Part shown: piece by piece, positions 1 to 8,357 of the stretch
How positions within the stretch are numbered: the stretch's first letter is position 1
How the letters are laid out: the number at the start of each line of letters is the position of its first letter
Assembly: GCA_002353215.1 (NCBI GenBank)
Contig: DEJD01000090.1
Coordinates: forward strand, 22,230-36,454
Direction of reading: 5' to 3'
Length of the DNA: 14,225 bases
Origin: Prevotellaceae bacterium UBA2757
GTDB taxonomy: Bacteria; Bacteroidota; Bacteroidia; Bacteroidales; Bacteroidaceae
Translations under genes and position numbers: made by a program
Notes under the pieces: model-generated
Seen by the model: only the letters and a program-made list of their open reading frames with translations
The model's database searches: none
Told to the model about the DNA's origin: nothing

Positions 1-1
1 A

Positions 2-292
2 GTAACAGAAGAAAATGGCACACTTACAGGTGTGATGGATGGAAGACTTGACACTGCAGCTGCTCCACAATTTGCAGAAGACATGAAAGTAATGATGGAC
101 AATGCAGACAAGCACTTGGTTTTGGATATGGAGAAGCTCTCTTTTATCAGCAGCTCTGGTCTGAGATTATTATTAAGCTTGCGTAAGGAAACAATGGCAA
201 AGAATGGTGACATAACAATCACCAATGTTCTGCCTGAAGTAAAACAAGTATTTACAATCACCGGTTTTTACTCATTGTTCCAGTTTAAATAA
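2..292 (+). CDS. STAS-domain anti-sigma factor antagonist (5'-truncated by window edge)
   Basis: This is a small single-domain STAS protein of the SpoIIAA/RsbV type, expected to bind the neighbouring ATPase kinase and be inactivated by serine phosphorylation. The frame is open from base 2, and the residues before the first possible starts (GTG 32, ATG 35) already fit the first STAS strand, so the true start lies upstream. Visible family marks are the GRLDTA turn near the N-terminus and the I-S-S-S-G-L-R loop. The middle serine (codon 152-154) aligns with the phosphorylated serine of SpoIIAA; the aspartate that usually precedes it is replaced by serine. The stop overlaps the next ATG by one base (TAATG), which implies translational coupling. 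The family is clear; the pathway it controls is not. Confidence 0.9.
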   Translation, partial: VTEENGTLTGVMDGRLDTAAAPQFAEDMKVMMDNADKHLVLDMEKLSFISSSGLRLLLSLRKETMAKNGDITITNVLPEVKQVFTITGFYSLFQFK

Positions 293-714
293 TGCAACGC
301 GAACTAACCCTTCATAACGACGTAAAACAAATAGAACTTCTAACAGAATTTATAGAAGTTCTATGCGAAGAATTGGGATTGGATACAATGCTGACATTCA
401 ATCTCAACCTTGTTTTGGAAGAAGCAGTTACAAATGTCATCATGTATGCTTATCCACAAAACGAAGACCATACTATGACATTAAAGACATGGACAGAACA
501 ATCTGACAATGTCATTGCATTCGAACTGAAAGATCAGGGCAAACCTTTTAATCCTATAGAAGAAGCTCCGGAGGTTGACACCACCCTATCTGCAGACGAA
601 AGACAGATAGGCGGTTTGGGCATATTCCTCATCAACAAAATAATGGATGAAGTAGCTTATCGTTACGATGGTGGATCGAACATTTTAACAATGAAGAAAA
701 ATATAAACGCATGA
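292..714 (+). CDS. SpoIIAB/RsbW-like anti-sigma factor, serine kinase (HATPase_c)
   Basis: This 140-residue protein is one GHKL ATPase domain of the kind that phosphorylates STAS antagonists and sequesters a target, classically a sigma factor. The N box is visible as LEEAVTN (Glu44, Asn48), the G1 box as DQGKPF (Asp81, Gly83) and the G2 box as GGLG (107-110); these bind Mg-ATP. There is no membrane segment or sensor domain, so it is cytosolic and presumably takes input from its partners. It overlaps the upstream STAS gene by one base and the downstream STAS gene by four (ATGA), so all three are probably made in fixed proportion. It could in principle regulate something other than a sigma factor, because none is encoded nearby. 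Confidence 0.92.
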   Translation: MQRELTLHNDVKQIELLTEFIEVLCEELGLDTMLTFNLNLVLEEAVTNVIMYAYPQNEDHTMTLKTWTEQSDNVIAFELKDQGKPFNPIEEAPEVDTTLSADERQIGGLGIFLINKIMDEVAYRYDGGSNILTMKKNINA

Positions 715-983
715 AGACAATTTATATTGATGGTCCATTGGATGCAATTCATTTGGATGACGTAAAAGAGAAATTGAAAGAAGCAAATGCTCATCTCGGT
801 GACGTCATCATACTTGATTGCACAGAAATGTCATACATCTGTAGTTCGGGTCTTAGAGTTTTCCTGCAAATGCACAAAGACGTAACAGAAGCAGGCGGAA
901 AACTTATTATCAAAGGCCTGCAACCATTGATAAAGAATGTATTCGACATGACAGGATTTGGTCACATTTTTAATTTTGAATAA
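711..983 (+). CDS. Second STAS-domain antagonist protein
   Basis: A 90-residue STAS protein paralogous to the one encoded upstream of the kinase. It has the GPLDA turn (8-12) and the C-S-S-G-L-R loop (44-49); Ser45 aligns with the phosphorylated serine of SpoIIAA, and cysteine replaces the usual preceding aspartate. Both STAS proteins share a C-terminal pattern ending in a TGF motif. The N-terminus is several residues shorter than usual, so the first strand may be incomplete. The chosen ATG at 711 sits in an ATGA overlap with the kinase gene; the frame stays open upstream but has no plausible ATG close by. Two antagonists for one kinase suggests either competing inputs or one STAS acting on a different partner. 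Confidence 0.88.
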   Translation: MKTIYIDGPLDAIHLDDVKEKLKEANAHLGDVIILDCTEMSYICSSGLRVFLQMHKDVTEAGGKLIIKGLQPLIKNVFDMTGFGHIFNFE

Positions 984-994
984 ACCACACAAAC

Positions 995-2764
995 ATGCAG
1001 ATGCTTGATTTAAGCATTTACGCATGGTTCACCATCGCTGTCATTATATTTAAGACAGTGATGACGTTCAGAGGCAAGATGTCTGGCGACATGTTGGCTC
1101 TCATTATTATATCTGCACTCTTACTCACTGGCACACTCTCCGACGAAGAAGCCCTGTCATCATTCAGTGCCAGAACAGTTTTCGTTGTTGGAGTTTTAAT
1201 AGTTCTCGGAGCAAGTTTAGTACATGCAGGAGTCGTTCACTGGCTTTCCGGGAAACTCGGTTCCCCCAAAACGCTAAAACGTGCAATAGCAAATCTGATG
1301 TTATCTGTTGCGGCTATGAGCGCCTTCTTCAACAGCAACACCACTACAGCTTTGTTTATCAATGTTGTAAAAGAATGGAGTAAAAAAATAAAGATACCCG
1401 CATCTAAACTACTTATACCATTAAGCTATGCCTCAGCATTAGGAGGGTTCTGTACTATCATCGGCAGTTCTACAAATCTTCTCGCTTCCGCCTTCTATCA
1501 TCATGGTACAGGTCATACCATGTCGTTCTTCGCGCCGTTTATTCCAGGATTAGCTTGTACTATTACCGGAACTATTACAATCATATTTCTACAGAAATAC
1601 CTGCCTACCAGAAAGGCCCCAGAAGAATCATTCGAAAGCAGTGATAACTACACGGTAGAGCTTCTGGTTCCAACAGATTGTAAATATATCGGAGCAACTG
1701 TAGAAGAGGCACGCCTATTAAACGTAACTGGTGGACACCTAATTGAAATCGTTCGTTTTGACAGAGAAATAATCAGTCCTGTTCCCAATAATGAATATAT
1801 TTTTGGAGGCGACCACTTAGTTTATTCCGGACGTATCGATGACATTCTGCAATTACGTACCACACATGGATTAGTAAATGCAACACATCATGTTTTCAGT
1901 GTTAAGGAACTAAACAAGAACCGTACACTGCAAATGGCAACTGTCGTAAGGGAGAGCAGTTTGGTTGGACAAAGAATGGCAGATATCGACTTTGAAAAAG
2001 AAAACGATGTAGTATTGATTGCTGTTGCCCGCGAAGGAGAACGAATCACAGAGATTCCACGCGAAACCACCATCTACCCCGGAGACACTTTACTTTTTGA
2101 GGGCACTAAGATGAATTCAGATCACCTATCAGACAAACTGCAGTTATTAAACAATATTGCATTGCCACAACAGGGACCTAAGACATTCATAAGTATATTC
2201 ATCATGATCTGCATGGTATTATTGTCGTCATTCAGCATACTACCACTGCTACACTGTACATTACTTGCAGCAGGTGCTATGCTGCTTACTAAATGTTGTA
2301 CGGCAGAGCAAATGCAACGGTCAATAAACTGGAAGATAGTCACAATCTTTGCAGGAAGTGTATGCATTGGAAAAGCTGTCGAGGCAACAGGACTGGCAAG
2401 TACTATAGGCTACGGTATTGCAAACACCTTTAGTTTTAATCCATTTGCGTCCCTTATAATGTTTTGTCTTATAGCTACAATAGCAACAGAACTGATTTCC
2501 AATGCCACAGCGGCAGCCGTTCTAATTCCGATAGCTATTGACACGGCTCAGATTCTGAACGCCAACCCTCTTACATTTGTAATAGCACTTATGATTAGCA
2601 TATCATCATGTTTTGCAACCCCTATTGGTAACGAAACAAACACTATGGTATATGGTCCTGGCGGCTACAAATTCACCGATTTTGTAAAACTTGGACTACC
2701 AATGAATTTAACGGTATTAATAACCAATATCATTGCCACTTGTTTGGTTTACCCATTACAATAA
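995..2764 (+). CDS. SLC13/DASS family permease with two central RCK_C domains
   Basis: A 589-residue inner-membrane carrier. N- and C-terminal hydrophobic halves flank a soluble central region. The repeated DASS signatures are visible: S-N-T near 114-116 with a following G-S-S-T-N-L-L segment, and S-N-A-T near 502-505 with G-N-E-T-N at 545-549. Two TrkA-C (RCK_C) domains lie at roughly 218-290 and 314-385, as in the YfbS-like branch of the family. The family takes up anions such as sulfate or C4-dicarboxylates, generally with sodium; the substrate cannot be read from sequence. It starts 11 bases after the second STAS gene, so it is probably co-transcribed with the partner-switch cassette. An alternative ATG at 1001 would remove only two residues. 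Confidence 0.9.
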   Translation: MQMLDLSIYAWFTIAVIIFKTVMTFRGKMSGDMLALIIISALLLTGTLSDEEALSSFSARTVFVVGVLIVLGASLVHAGVVHWLSGKLGSPKTLKRAIANLMLSVAAMSAFFNSNTTTALFINVVKEWSKKIKIPASKLLIPLSYASALGGFCTIIGSSTNLLASAFYHHGTGHTMSFFAPFIPGLACTITGTITIIFLQKYLPTRKAPEESFESSDNYTVELLVPTDCKYIGATVEEARLLNVTGGHLIEIVRFDREIISPVPNNEYIFGGDHLVYSGRIDDILQLRTTHGLVNATHHVFSVKELNKNRTLQMATVVRESSLVGQRMADIDFEKENDVVLIAVAREGERITEIPRETTIYPGDTLLFEGTKMNSDHLSDKLQLLNNIALPQQGPKTFISIFIMICMVLLSSFSILPLLHCTLLAAGAMLLTKCCTAEQMQRSINWKIVTIFAGSVCIGKAVEATGLASTIGYGIANTFSFNPFASLIMFCLIATIATELISNATAAAVLIPIAIDTAQILNANPLTFVIALMISISSCFATPIGNETNTMVYGPGGYKFTDFVKLGLPMNLTVLITNIIATCLVYPLQ

Positions 2765-2797
2765 CAGTATCAAGAATAAATAACAAATTATAAAAAT

Positions 2798-4516
2798 ATG
2801 CAGTGGTTTATTGATTTATTAATTACAGGAGGAGGAGTAGCACACACAGTGATATTGTATTCTCTGGTAATAGCACTGGGAATATTCCTTGGCAACAAAC
2901 TGAAGATAAAAGGTATATCATTGGGAGTTACCTGGATACTCTTTGTCGGCATTGCCGTCGGAGACTTATTGAAACGAATGAATGTGATAGAGAACATGGA
3001 AATCTTGAATTTCGTTCAGGACTTCGGTCTCATCCTATTTGTATTCTCCATCGGTCTTCAGGTCGGTCCTTCGTTTTTCACTTCCCTCTTACGTGGCGGT
3101 CTGAAAGCAAACACTATTGCAGCTGGAATAGTATTGCTCAACATCGTTGTAATGCTTATCATCTATTATTCTTGTCGCCACATCATTCCAGCAGCAAACG
3201 ATTTGCCCATGCTTGTTGGTACACTATGTGGTGCTATAACCAATACACCTGGACTTGGTGCCGCCACAGCTGCACTTGACCAGATAAGCAGTATGAATCC
3301 TCATATCTTTCCAGATGGAATTCCTGTAATTGCCAACGGATATGCCTGTGCATACCCTCTTGGTGTTGTAGGCATCATACTAAGCATCATCCTGATAAGA
3401 TTTATCTTCAAAATAAACTTCCAGAAAGAAGAAGAACTGTTTAACAAAAAGAATAGCAAAAACGCAGCTGTAAAGCCACATCTGATGACTATTGAGGTGT
3501 TCAACCCGGCCATAAATGGAAAGAGCATCCTTCAAGTACATAATTTTATAGGTCGCGACTTCGTATGTTCCCGTCTGCTCCACGATGGACACATCACAGT
3601 GCCAAACCGCAACACCCTACTCACTACTGGCGACCGTATCTTTGTAGTCTGTGCATCGGAAGACGCAGAAGCAATCACAGCGTTTATCGGACCAGAATCA
3701 GAAGTAGATTGGGAGATACAGGATGTTAAAATGGTATCGAAAAAACTTACTGTTACACGTAGCAATATAAACGGAAAAACACTTGGTTCACTACACTCCA
3801 GTTCAATGTTTGGGGTTAATGTAACAAGACTTTATCGTTCTGGTATTGAACTATTTGCCAGTCCAAGCGTAATTCTTCAGGTAGGTGATATCCTGACAAC
3901 TGTCGGACCAGAAGATGCTGTAGATCGATTTGCAAGTCGAATTGGTGATTCAAAACAAGCACTTGACAAGCCAAACTTGCTCACACTCTTCGTAGGTATA
4001 TTCGTTGGTATAGTATTTGGTATGATACCAATATCCATTCCAGGTATGTCTGTACCAGTAAAACTGGGTCTTGCAGGTGGTCCACTTATCATAGCAATCA
4101 TGCTGGGACGTTTCGGATACAAAATCAAGCTCGTTGCCTATACAACCAACTCCGCATCACTTATGATTCGAGACATCGGTCTAGTACTCTTCCTCGCAAG
4201 TGTAGGAATTAAAGCCGGTGGAAACTTCGTAGATACAGTGCTAAACGGCGGTATTCATTACGTATGGATTGGATTCCTGATTACATTCATTCCACTCATC
4301 ATAATGGGAATCTTCGCCAGAGTAAAATGGCACATAAACTACTTCCTTCTTTCAGGAATCATCTCAGGTGCTACTACCGACCCGCCAGCACTTGCCTTCT
4401 CTCAGGCACAGGCAAATAACGGAATTCCGTCTGTAGGTTACTCTACAGTCTATCCGTTGTCCATGTTCCTCAGAATCATAACAGCTCAAGTACTGATACT
4501 CGCATTCTGCTCATAA
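2798..4516 (+). CDS. AspT/YidE/YbjL-type putative exchanger with two RCK_C domains
   Basis: A 572-residue membrane protein of the aspartate:alanine exchanger family. The fold is an internal duplication: the N half has GLQVGPSFF and G-A-I-T-N-T-P-G-L, and the C half has SVGIKAGG and G-A-T-T-D-P-P-A-L, each followed by further hydrophobic helices. Between them are two TrkA-C domains at roughly 229-305 and 316-390. The length fits the family (about 540-570). Known AspT swaps aspartate for alanine; YidE and YbjL have no settled substrate, so the substrate here is unassigned. A 33-base gap separates it from the SLC13 gene and seven bases from the next one. Two different carriers with the same paired cytoplasmic ligand-binding domains lie side by side. 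Confidence 0.92.
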   Translation: MQWFIDLLITGGGVAHTVILYSLVIALGIFLGNKLKIKGISLGVTWILFVGIAVGDLLKRMNVIENMEILNFVQDFGLILFVFSIGLQVGPSFFTSLLRGGLKANTIAAGIVLLNIVVMLIIYYSCRHIIPAANDLPMLVGTLCGAITNTPGLGAATAALDQISSMNPHIFPDGIPVIANGYACAYPLGVVGIILSIILIRFIFKINFQKEEELFNKKNSKNAAVKPHLMTIEVFNPAINGKSILQVHNFIGRDFVCSRLLHDGHITVPNRNTLLTTGDRIFVVCASEDAEAITAFIGPESEVDWEIQDVKMVSKKLTVTRSNINGKTLGSLHSSSMFGVNVTRLYRSGIELFASPSVILQVGDILTTVGPEDAVDRFASRIGDSKQALDKPNLLTLFVGIFVGIVFGMIPISIPGMSVPVKLGLAGGPLIIAIMLGRFGYKIKLVAYTTNSASLMIRDIGLVLFLASVGIKAGGNFVDTVLNGGIHYVWIGFLITFIPLIIMGIFARVKWHINYFLLSGIISGATTDPPALAFSQAQANNGIPSVGYSTVYPLSMFLRIITAQVLILAFCS

Positions 4517-4523
4517 CACATTA

Positions 4524-5228
4524 ATGAACATAATAAATAACATACTGTCGCAGCAGGCAGAACTACCACTGCTTGCTGCATTAATTTTAGGATTATTGGT
4601 TGCAATCAATCCTTGTCAACTTGCTATCAACATATCCGCGCTCACATATCTGACCCGACGGGCTAAATACAAGCATCCCCGACGGACGCTGCTACTATAT
4701 GCCCTTGGCAAGACCATTACCTACACCGTATTGGGATGGATTCTGATGTGTCTTATCGGAGGGGGAAGAAATATAGAAGGAATGGCATCCGTCTTGTCTA
4801 AAGCAGAATTGATTGTACCATACATATTAATATTAGTTGGCATATTCATGCTTTTCCGTGCAATTCATCCCCATCATCATCATCAGGGAGAGAACTGCCA
4901 TAATTCAGGAGAAATGATACATCGGAATGGTCCGCTTGGGGCACTTATCCTCGGCATCATACTTGCCTTTGCCTTTTGCCCCGAAAGTGCGGTATTCTAC
5001 TTCGGATTGATGTTACCATTATCCATAACCTCACAGACAGGACTATTTGTACCGCTTATTTTTGCAATTGCTGCCAGCATTCCAGTTCTAATACTTGCCT
5101 GGGCAATCAGAAGAGCACTCACACAAGCAGACCAGTTGAACAGTACCTTCGAACATGCCCAACAATGGATAAACGGCTTAGTAGGATTATTATTCATACT
5201 TATGGCTATAGTAATCCTATTTAACTAA
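4524..5228 (+). CDS. CcdA/ArsG-like small membrane transporter with His-rich loop
   Basis: A 234-residue polytopic membrane protein. It resembles the DsbD/CcdA branch that databases often label ArsG-family aminobenzylarsenical efflux permease. The two halves carry matching cysteine motifs, N-P-C-Q (Cys31) and F-C-P-E-S (Cys152), placed like the redox pair of CcdA. The connecting loop is histidine-rich (His115, His117-120, then Cys125-His126) and could bind a metal ion. No arsenic gene (arsR, arsM, arsB) and no thioredoxin-fold partner is seen nearby, so the arsenical name is only a family label. Thiol-electron transfer or metal export fits the visible residues equally well. It is tightly spaced within the operon (7 bases before, 15 after). 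Confidence 0.75.
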   Translation: MNIINNILSQQAELPLLAALILGLLVAINPCQLAINISALTYLTRRAKYKHPRRTLLLYALGKTITYTVLGWILMCLIGGGRNIEGMASVLSKAELIVPYILILVGIFMLFRAIHPHHHHQGENCHNSGEMIHRNGPLGALILGIILAFAFCPESAVFYFGLMLPLSITSQTGLFVPLIFAIAASIPVLILAWAIRRALTQADQLNSTFEHAQQWINGLVGLLFILMAIVILFN

Positions 5229-5243
5229 ACACATAAACAGAAA

Positions 5244-6476
5244 ATGAATATTACAGAGAGATTCTTAAAATACGTATCATTCGATACACAATCATCAGAA
5301 GAGACCGGAACAACACCATCTACCCAAAAACAGATGGTATTTGCGAAGGTATTGCACGACGAACTAATCAATGAGGGATTACAAGACGTGGAACTGGACT
5401 CCTTAGGATATCTATATGCCACCCTGCCTTCCAACACCTCAAAATCTATTCCGACAATAGGATTTATCTCTCATCTCGACACATCTCCAGATGCTTCAGG
5501 CACAAATGTAAAACCACAAATCATAAATAACTACGACGGCAAAGACATCACTTTATCTGCAGATAAAGTTCTCTCGCCAAAACAGTTTCCTGAATTGCTT
5601 GACCATATAGGGGACGACATTATAACGACAGATGGCACTACCCTACTTGGAGCCGACGACAAATCAGGCATAGCTGCAATAGTCGAAGCAATGGTTTATC
5701 TGCAGAAGCACCCGGAAATTGAACATGGAAAAATCCGCATAGCATTCAATCCAGACGAAGAGATTGGCATGGGAGCCCATCATTTCAATGTAGAAAAATT
5801 CGGTTGTGAATTTGCATATACCATAGATGGTTCAGAATGTGGAGAGATAGAATTTGAAAATTTCAATGCTGCATCAGCTAAGATAACAGTATCTGGACGT
5901 TCCGTACATCCAGGTTCTGCAAAAGGAAAGATGATTAATGCAGGACGGATTGCAACAGAAATTGTACAGATGCTTCCACAATCCGAGACACCTGAGACAA
6001 CTGAAGGCTACGAAGGTTTCTATCACCTCACATCCATCAGCGGAAGCTGTACAGAAGCCAATCTTTCCTTTATCATTCGCGACCACTCTACGGAAAAGTT
6101 TCAGAAACGCAAACAGACAGTCAGCAGAATAGTAGATACCATCAACCAACGCTATGGCAACGGTACAGCTACACTCACACTGACCGACCAATACTATAAC
6201 ATGCGCAAACAAGTAGAGCCGCAGATGTATATTATCGACATAGCCCGTCAAGCCATAACAGAAGCAGGAATGACACCAAAGATTAAAGCAATCAGAGGTG
6301 GCACAGATGGAGCCCAACTCTCATTCATGGGTCTTCCCTGCCCCAACATCTTTGCTGGCGGCATCAACTTCCATGGACCATACGAATTCCTGCCTATCCA
6401 ATCATTGGAACGGGTAAAACAAACCATCATAAACATATGTAAAATCACAGCACAATATAAATGGAACGAGAAATAG
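5244..6476 (+). CDS. pepT: Peptidase T (tripeptide aminopeptidase, M20B)
   Basis: A 410-residue cytosolic di-zinc aminopeptidase that removes the N-terminal residue of tripeptides. All expected M20 metal and catalytic residues are visible: His77 and Asp79 (S-H-L-D), the G-A-D-D-K-S-G loop (Asp138/Asp139) bridging the metals, Glu172-Glu173 (N-P-D-E-E-I-G), Asp195 (T-I-D-G-S-E) and His377 (N-F-H-G-P-Y-E). The lid/dimerisation domain lies between about 205 and 320. Length and motif order match Salmonella and E. coli PepT closely. Its last 16 bases overlap the next gene. Placed after two carriers, it could feed amino acids into exchange or fermentation, which is inference from position only. Confidence 0.97.
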   Translation: MNITERFLKYVSFDTQSSEETGTTPSTQKQMVFAKVLHDELINEGLQDVELDSLGYLYATLPSNTSKSIPTIGFISHLDTSPDASGTNVKPQIINNYDGKDITLSADKVLSPKQFPELLDHIGDDIITTDGTTLLGADDKSGIAAIVEAMVYLQKHPEIEHGKIRIAFNPDEEIGMGAHHFNVEKFGCEFAYTIDGSECGEIEFENFNAASAKITVSGRSVHPGSAKGKMINAGRIATEIVQMLPQSETPETTEGYEGFYHLTSISGSCTEANLSFIIRDHSTEKFQKRKQTVSRIVDTINQRYGNGTATLTLTDQYYNMRKQVEPQMYIIDIARQAITEAGMTPKIKAIRGGTDGAQLSFMGLPCPNIFAGGINFHGPYEFLPIQSLERVKQTIINICKITAQYKWNEK

Positions 6477-7054
6477 TAGAGACATACGACAAAGAAAACA
6501 TCAATGACCTGCCGATAGAACGCTTTGAGGGGAATATCTATATAATAGATAATGAAGCAGAAGCCAATAAAGCTGTCAACTATCTGCTTACACAGCCACT
6601 ACTCGGATTCGACACAGAAACACGTCCATGTTTTCAAAAAGGGAAACTGCACAAAGTAGCCCTGCTCCAAGTAGCAACAGCCACTCAGTGTTTTCTTTTC
6701 CGTCTGAATCGAATGGAAGGGATACCAGCTTCCATCTTGAGTCTTTTGGAAGATTCTACCATTACAAAAGTCGGTCTGGGACTCAAAGACGACATGATGA
6801 ACCTTCGGAGACGTGCTGAATTCACACCTGGCACATTCATCGACATACAAAATGAAATAACCAAATTAGGTATCAAAGACAAAAGTCTGCAGAAAATATA
6901 TGCAAACCTCTTTGCAAAAAAAATAGCCAAACGTCAACAGCTAAGCAATTGGGAAGCAGATGTGCTTTCTGTAGCCCAACAACAATATGCCGCCATCGAT
7001 GCTTGGGCGTGTGTGAAAATATACAATGAAATCAAAAAACATATAACATCATAA
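6461..7054 (+). CDS. DEDDy 3'-5' exonuclease domain protein (RNase D/WRN-exo type)
   Basis: A 197-residue protein consisting essentially of one DnaQ-like 3'-5' exonuclease domain. The metal-binding acidic residues of the DEDDy class are present: Asp51 and Glu53 (F-D-T-E-T), an Asp110-Asp111 pair in G-L-K-D-D, and Tyr176 with Asp180 in Y-A-A-I-D. There is no HRDC domain, which separates it from full-length RNase D (about 375 residues), and no polymerase. It may trim RNA or DNA ends; the substrate cannot be decided. The ATG lies 16 bases inside the end of pepT in another frame, and its stop is two bases before the methyltransferase ATG, so translation of all three is probably coupled. Confidence 0.9.
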   Translation: MEREIVETYDKENINDLPIERFEGNIYIIDNEAEANKAVNYLLTQPLLGFDTETRPCFQKGKLHKVALLQVATATQCFLFRLNRMEGIPASILSLLEDSTITKVGLGLKDDMMNLRRRAEFTPGTFIDIQNEITKLGIKDKSLQKIYANLFAKKIAKRQQLSNWEADVLSVAQQQYAAIDAWACVKIYNEIKKHITS

Positions 7055-7056
7055 TA

Positions 7057-8223
7057 ATGAAACAACTATATCTCAAACGCGGAAAAGAAGATTCCCTGCT
7101 GCGCTTCCACCCATGGGTTTTCTCCGGTGCAATCCATCATATGAGCTCTGAGCCTGAGGAAGGCGAAGTAGTTGAAATATTCACCTCCGACAATCAGTAT
7201 ATAGCTACAGGACATTATCAGATTGGTTCTATTATGGTTCGTGTACTTACTTTCGAACGGGAACCAATCAACCAGCAATTCTATGAGCAGCACCTGAAAG
7301 CAGCTCACAAAGTACGTCTTGCTCTCGGACTCGGTGACGAAAGTTATCGACTGGTACATGGCGAGGGCGACAACTTGCCAGGACTTGTCATAGACATCTA
7401 TGGAGACACAGCTGTTATGCAAGCTCATTCCGTAGGTATGCACCGTGACCGCCAGATAATTGCTGATGCACTGAAAGTGGTTTTAGGAGAAAAACTTCAT
7501 AACATTTACTACAAATCAGAAACCACACTTCCATATAAGGCCGACCTTCATCAGGAAAACGGATTTCTCCTTGGTGGTTCTGCAGATGATATTGCCAGCG
7601 AAAACGGACTGCGTTTCCATGTGGACTGGCTACATGGTCAGAAAACAGGATTCTTCATCGACCAACGGGAAAATCGCAAACTCTTGGGCGAATACTCCAA
7701 AGGGCGTAACGTACTTAATATGTTCTGCTACACTGGTGGTTTTTCATTATATGCTATGCGAGGAGGGGCAAACATCGTACACTCTGTAGATTCCAGTCAG
7801 AAAGCCATCGACCTCACAAATGCCAATATAGAACTCAACTTCCCAGCAGACAATCGTCATAAGGCATTCGCAGAGGATGCATTCCACTTCCTCGACAACA
7901 TGACAACCAAATACGACCTGATTATTCTCGATCCTCCAGCATTTGCAAAACACAAAGATGCTTTGCGCAATGCCATAAAAGGATACATCAGGCTCAATCG
8001 TAAAGCATTTGAACAAATTCAGCCGGGAGGTATTCTTTTCACATTCTCCTGTTCACAGGCAGTTGATAAAAACCAGTTCCGTACAGCCGTCTTTTCAGCA
8101 GCTGCTGCAGCGAATCGCAAAGTACGGATTCTGCATCAACTCCATCAGCCAGCCGACCACCCTATCAATATATATCACCCAGAAGGAGAATATCTGAAAG
8201 GATTGGTTTTATATGTTGAATAA
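7057..8223 (+). CDS. rlmI: RlmI-family 23S rRNA (cytosine-C5)-methyltransferase
   Basis: A 388-residue class I SAM-dependent methyltransferase. An N-terminal PUA-type RNA-binding domain (about 1-75, with H-P-W-V-F-S-G) leads through a linker domain to a Rossmann fold. The SAM motif is at about 220-235 (N-M-F-C-Y-T-G-G-F-S), the active-site D-P-P-A-F at 292-296, and the catalytic cysteine in F-S-C-S is Cys332. E. coli RlmI (YccW, about 396 residues) makes m5C1962 in 23S rRNA; the same target here is inferred from family and length. It is the last gene of the forward operon. No clear terminator follows immediately; the first good one is the hairpin at 8397-8427. Confidence 0.93.
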   Translation: MKQLYLKRGKEDSLLRFHPWVFSGAIHHMSSEPEEGEVVEIFTSDNQYIATGHYQIGSIMVRVLTFEREPINQQFYEQHLKAAHKVRLALGLGDESYRLVHGEGDNLPGLVIDIYGDTAVMQAHSVGMHRDRQIIADALKVVLGEKLHNIYYKSETTLPYKADLHQENGFLLGGSADDIASENGLRFHVDWLHGQKTGFFIDQRENRKLLGEYSKGRNVLNMFCYTGGFSLYAMRGGANIVHSVDSSQKAIDLTNANIELNFPADNRHKAFAEDAFHFLDNMTTKYDLIILDPPAFAKHKDALRNAIKGYIRLNRKAFEQIQPGGILFTFSCSQAVDKNQFRTAVFSAAAAANRKVRILHQLHQPADHPINIYHPEGEYLKGLVLYVE

Positions 8224-8321
8224 CACAATTTGTTTTATACATAGCGTATATATAAATTGTCCATATTTTACACAAATGTGTTAAAGTTGACAAAGTGTGC
8301 GCGTTTTTTTAGTATAAAAAC

Positions 8322-8351
8322 TTGTCAAAACGTACAAAATCCATACCTTTG
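8322..8351 (+). promoter_or_regulatory. Bacteroidetes-type promoter
   Basis: The -7 box is TACCTTTG (8344-8351), a perfect match to the Bacteroidetes consensus TAnnTTTG. The -33 TTG is at 8322-8324 (CTTG against the consensus TTTG), with a 19-base spacer that fits the known range for the primary sigma factor of this phylum. The expected transcription start is around 8357-8360. It points into the 3' end of the convergent PBP gene, so it drives no visible forward coding sequence. Confidence 0.78.
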
Positions 8352-8357
8352 CATCGT

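Noticed and set aside
2765..2797. Internal promoter or terminator between the SLC13 and AspT-type genes
   Set aside because: The 33-base AT-rich gap has no TAnnTTTG box and no hairpin with a T run.
4866..4883. CAT codon run as a possible simple-sequence phase-variation tract
   Set aside because: Only four consecutive CAT triplets; a three-base unit would not shift frame, and the His run fits a loop in the membrane protein.
5874..6317. 147-codon reverse-strand frame inside pepT
   Set aside because: Antisense shadow of an intact pepT with all catalytic residues; Cys-rich and without recognisable motifs.
8287..8318. Sigma70-like TTGACA ... TATAAA pair
   Set aside because: The spacer is 20 bases, too long for the classical class, and Bacteroidetes use TAnnTTTG promoters; a better match starts 35 bases downstream.
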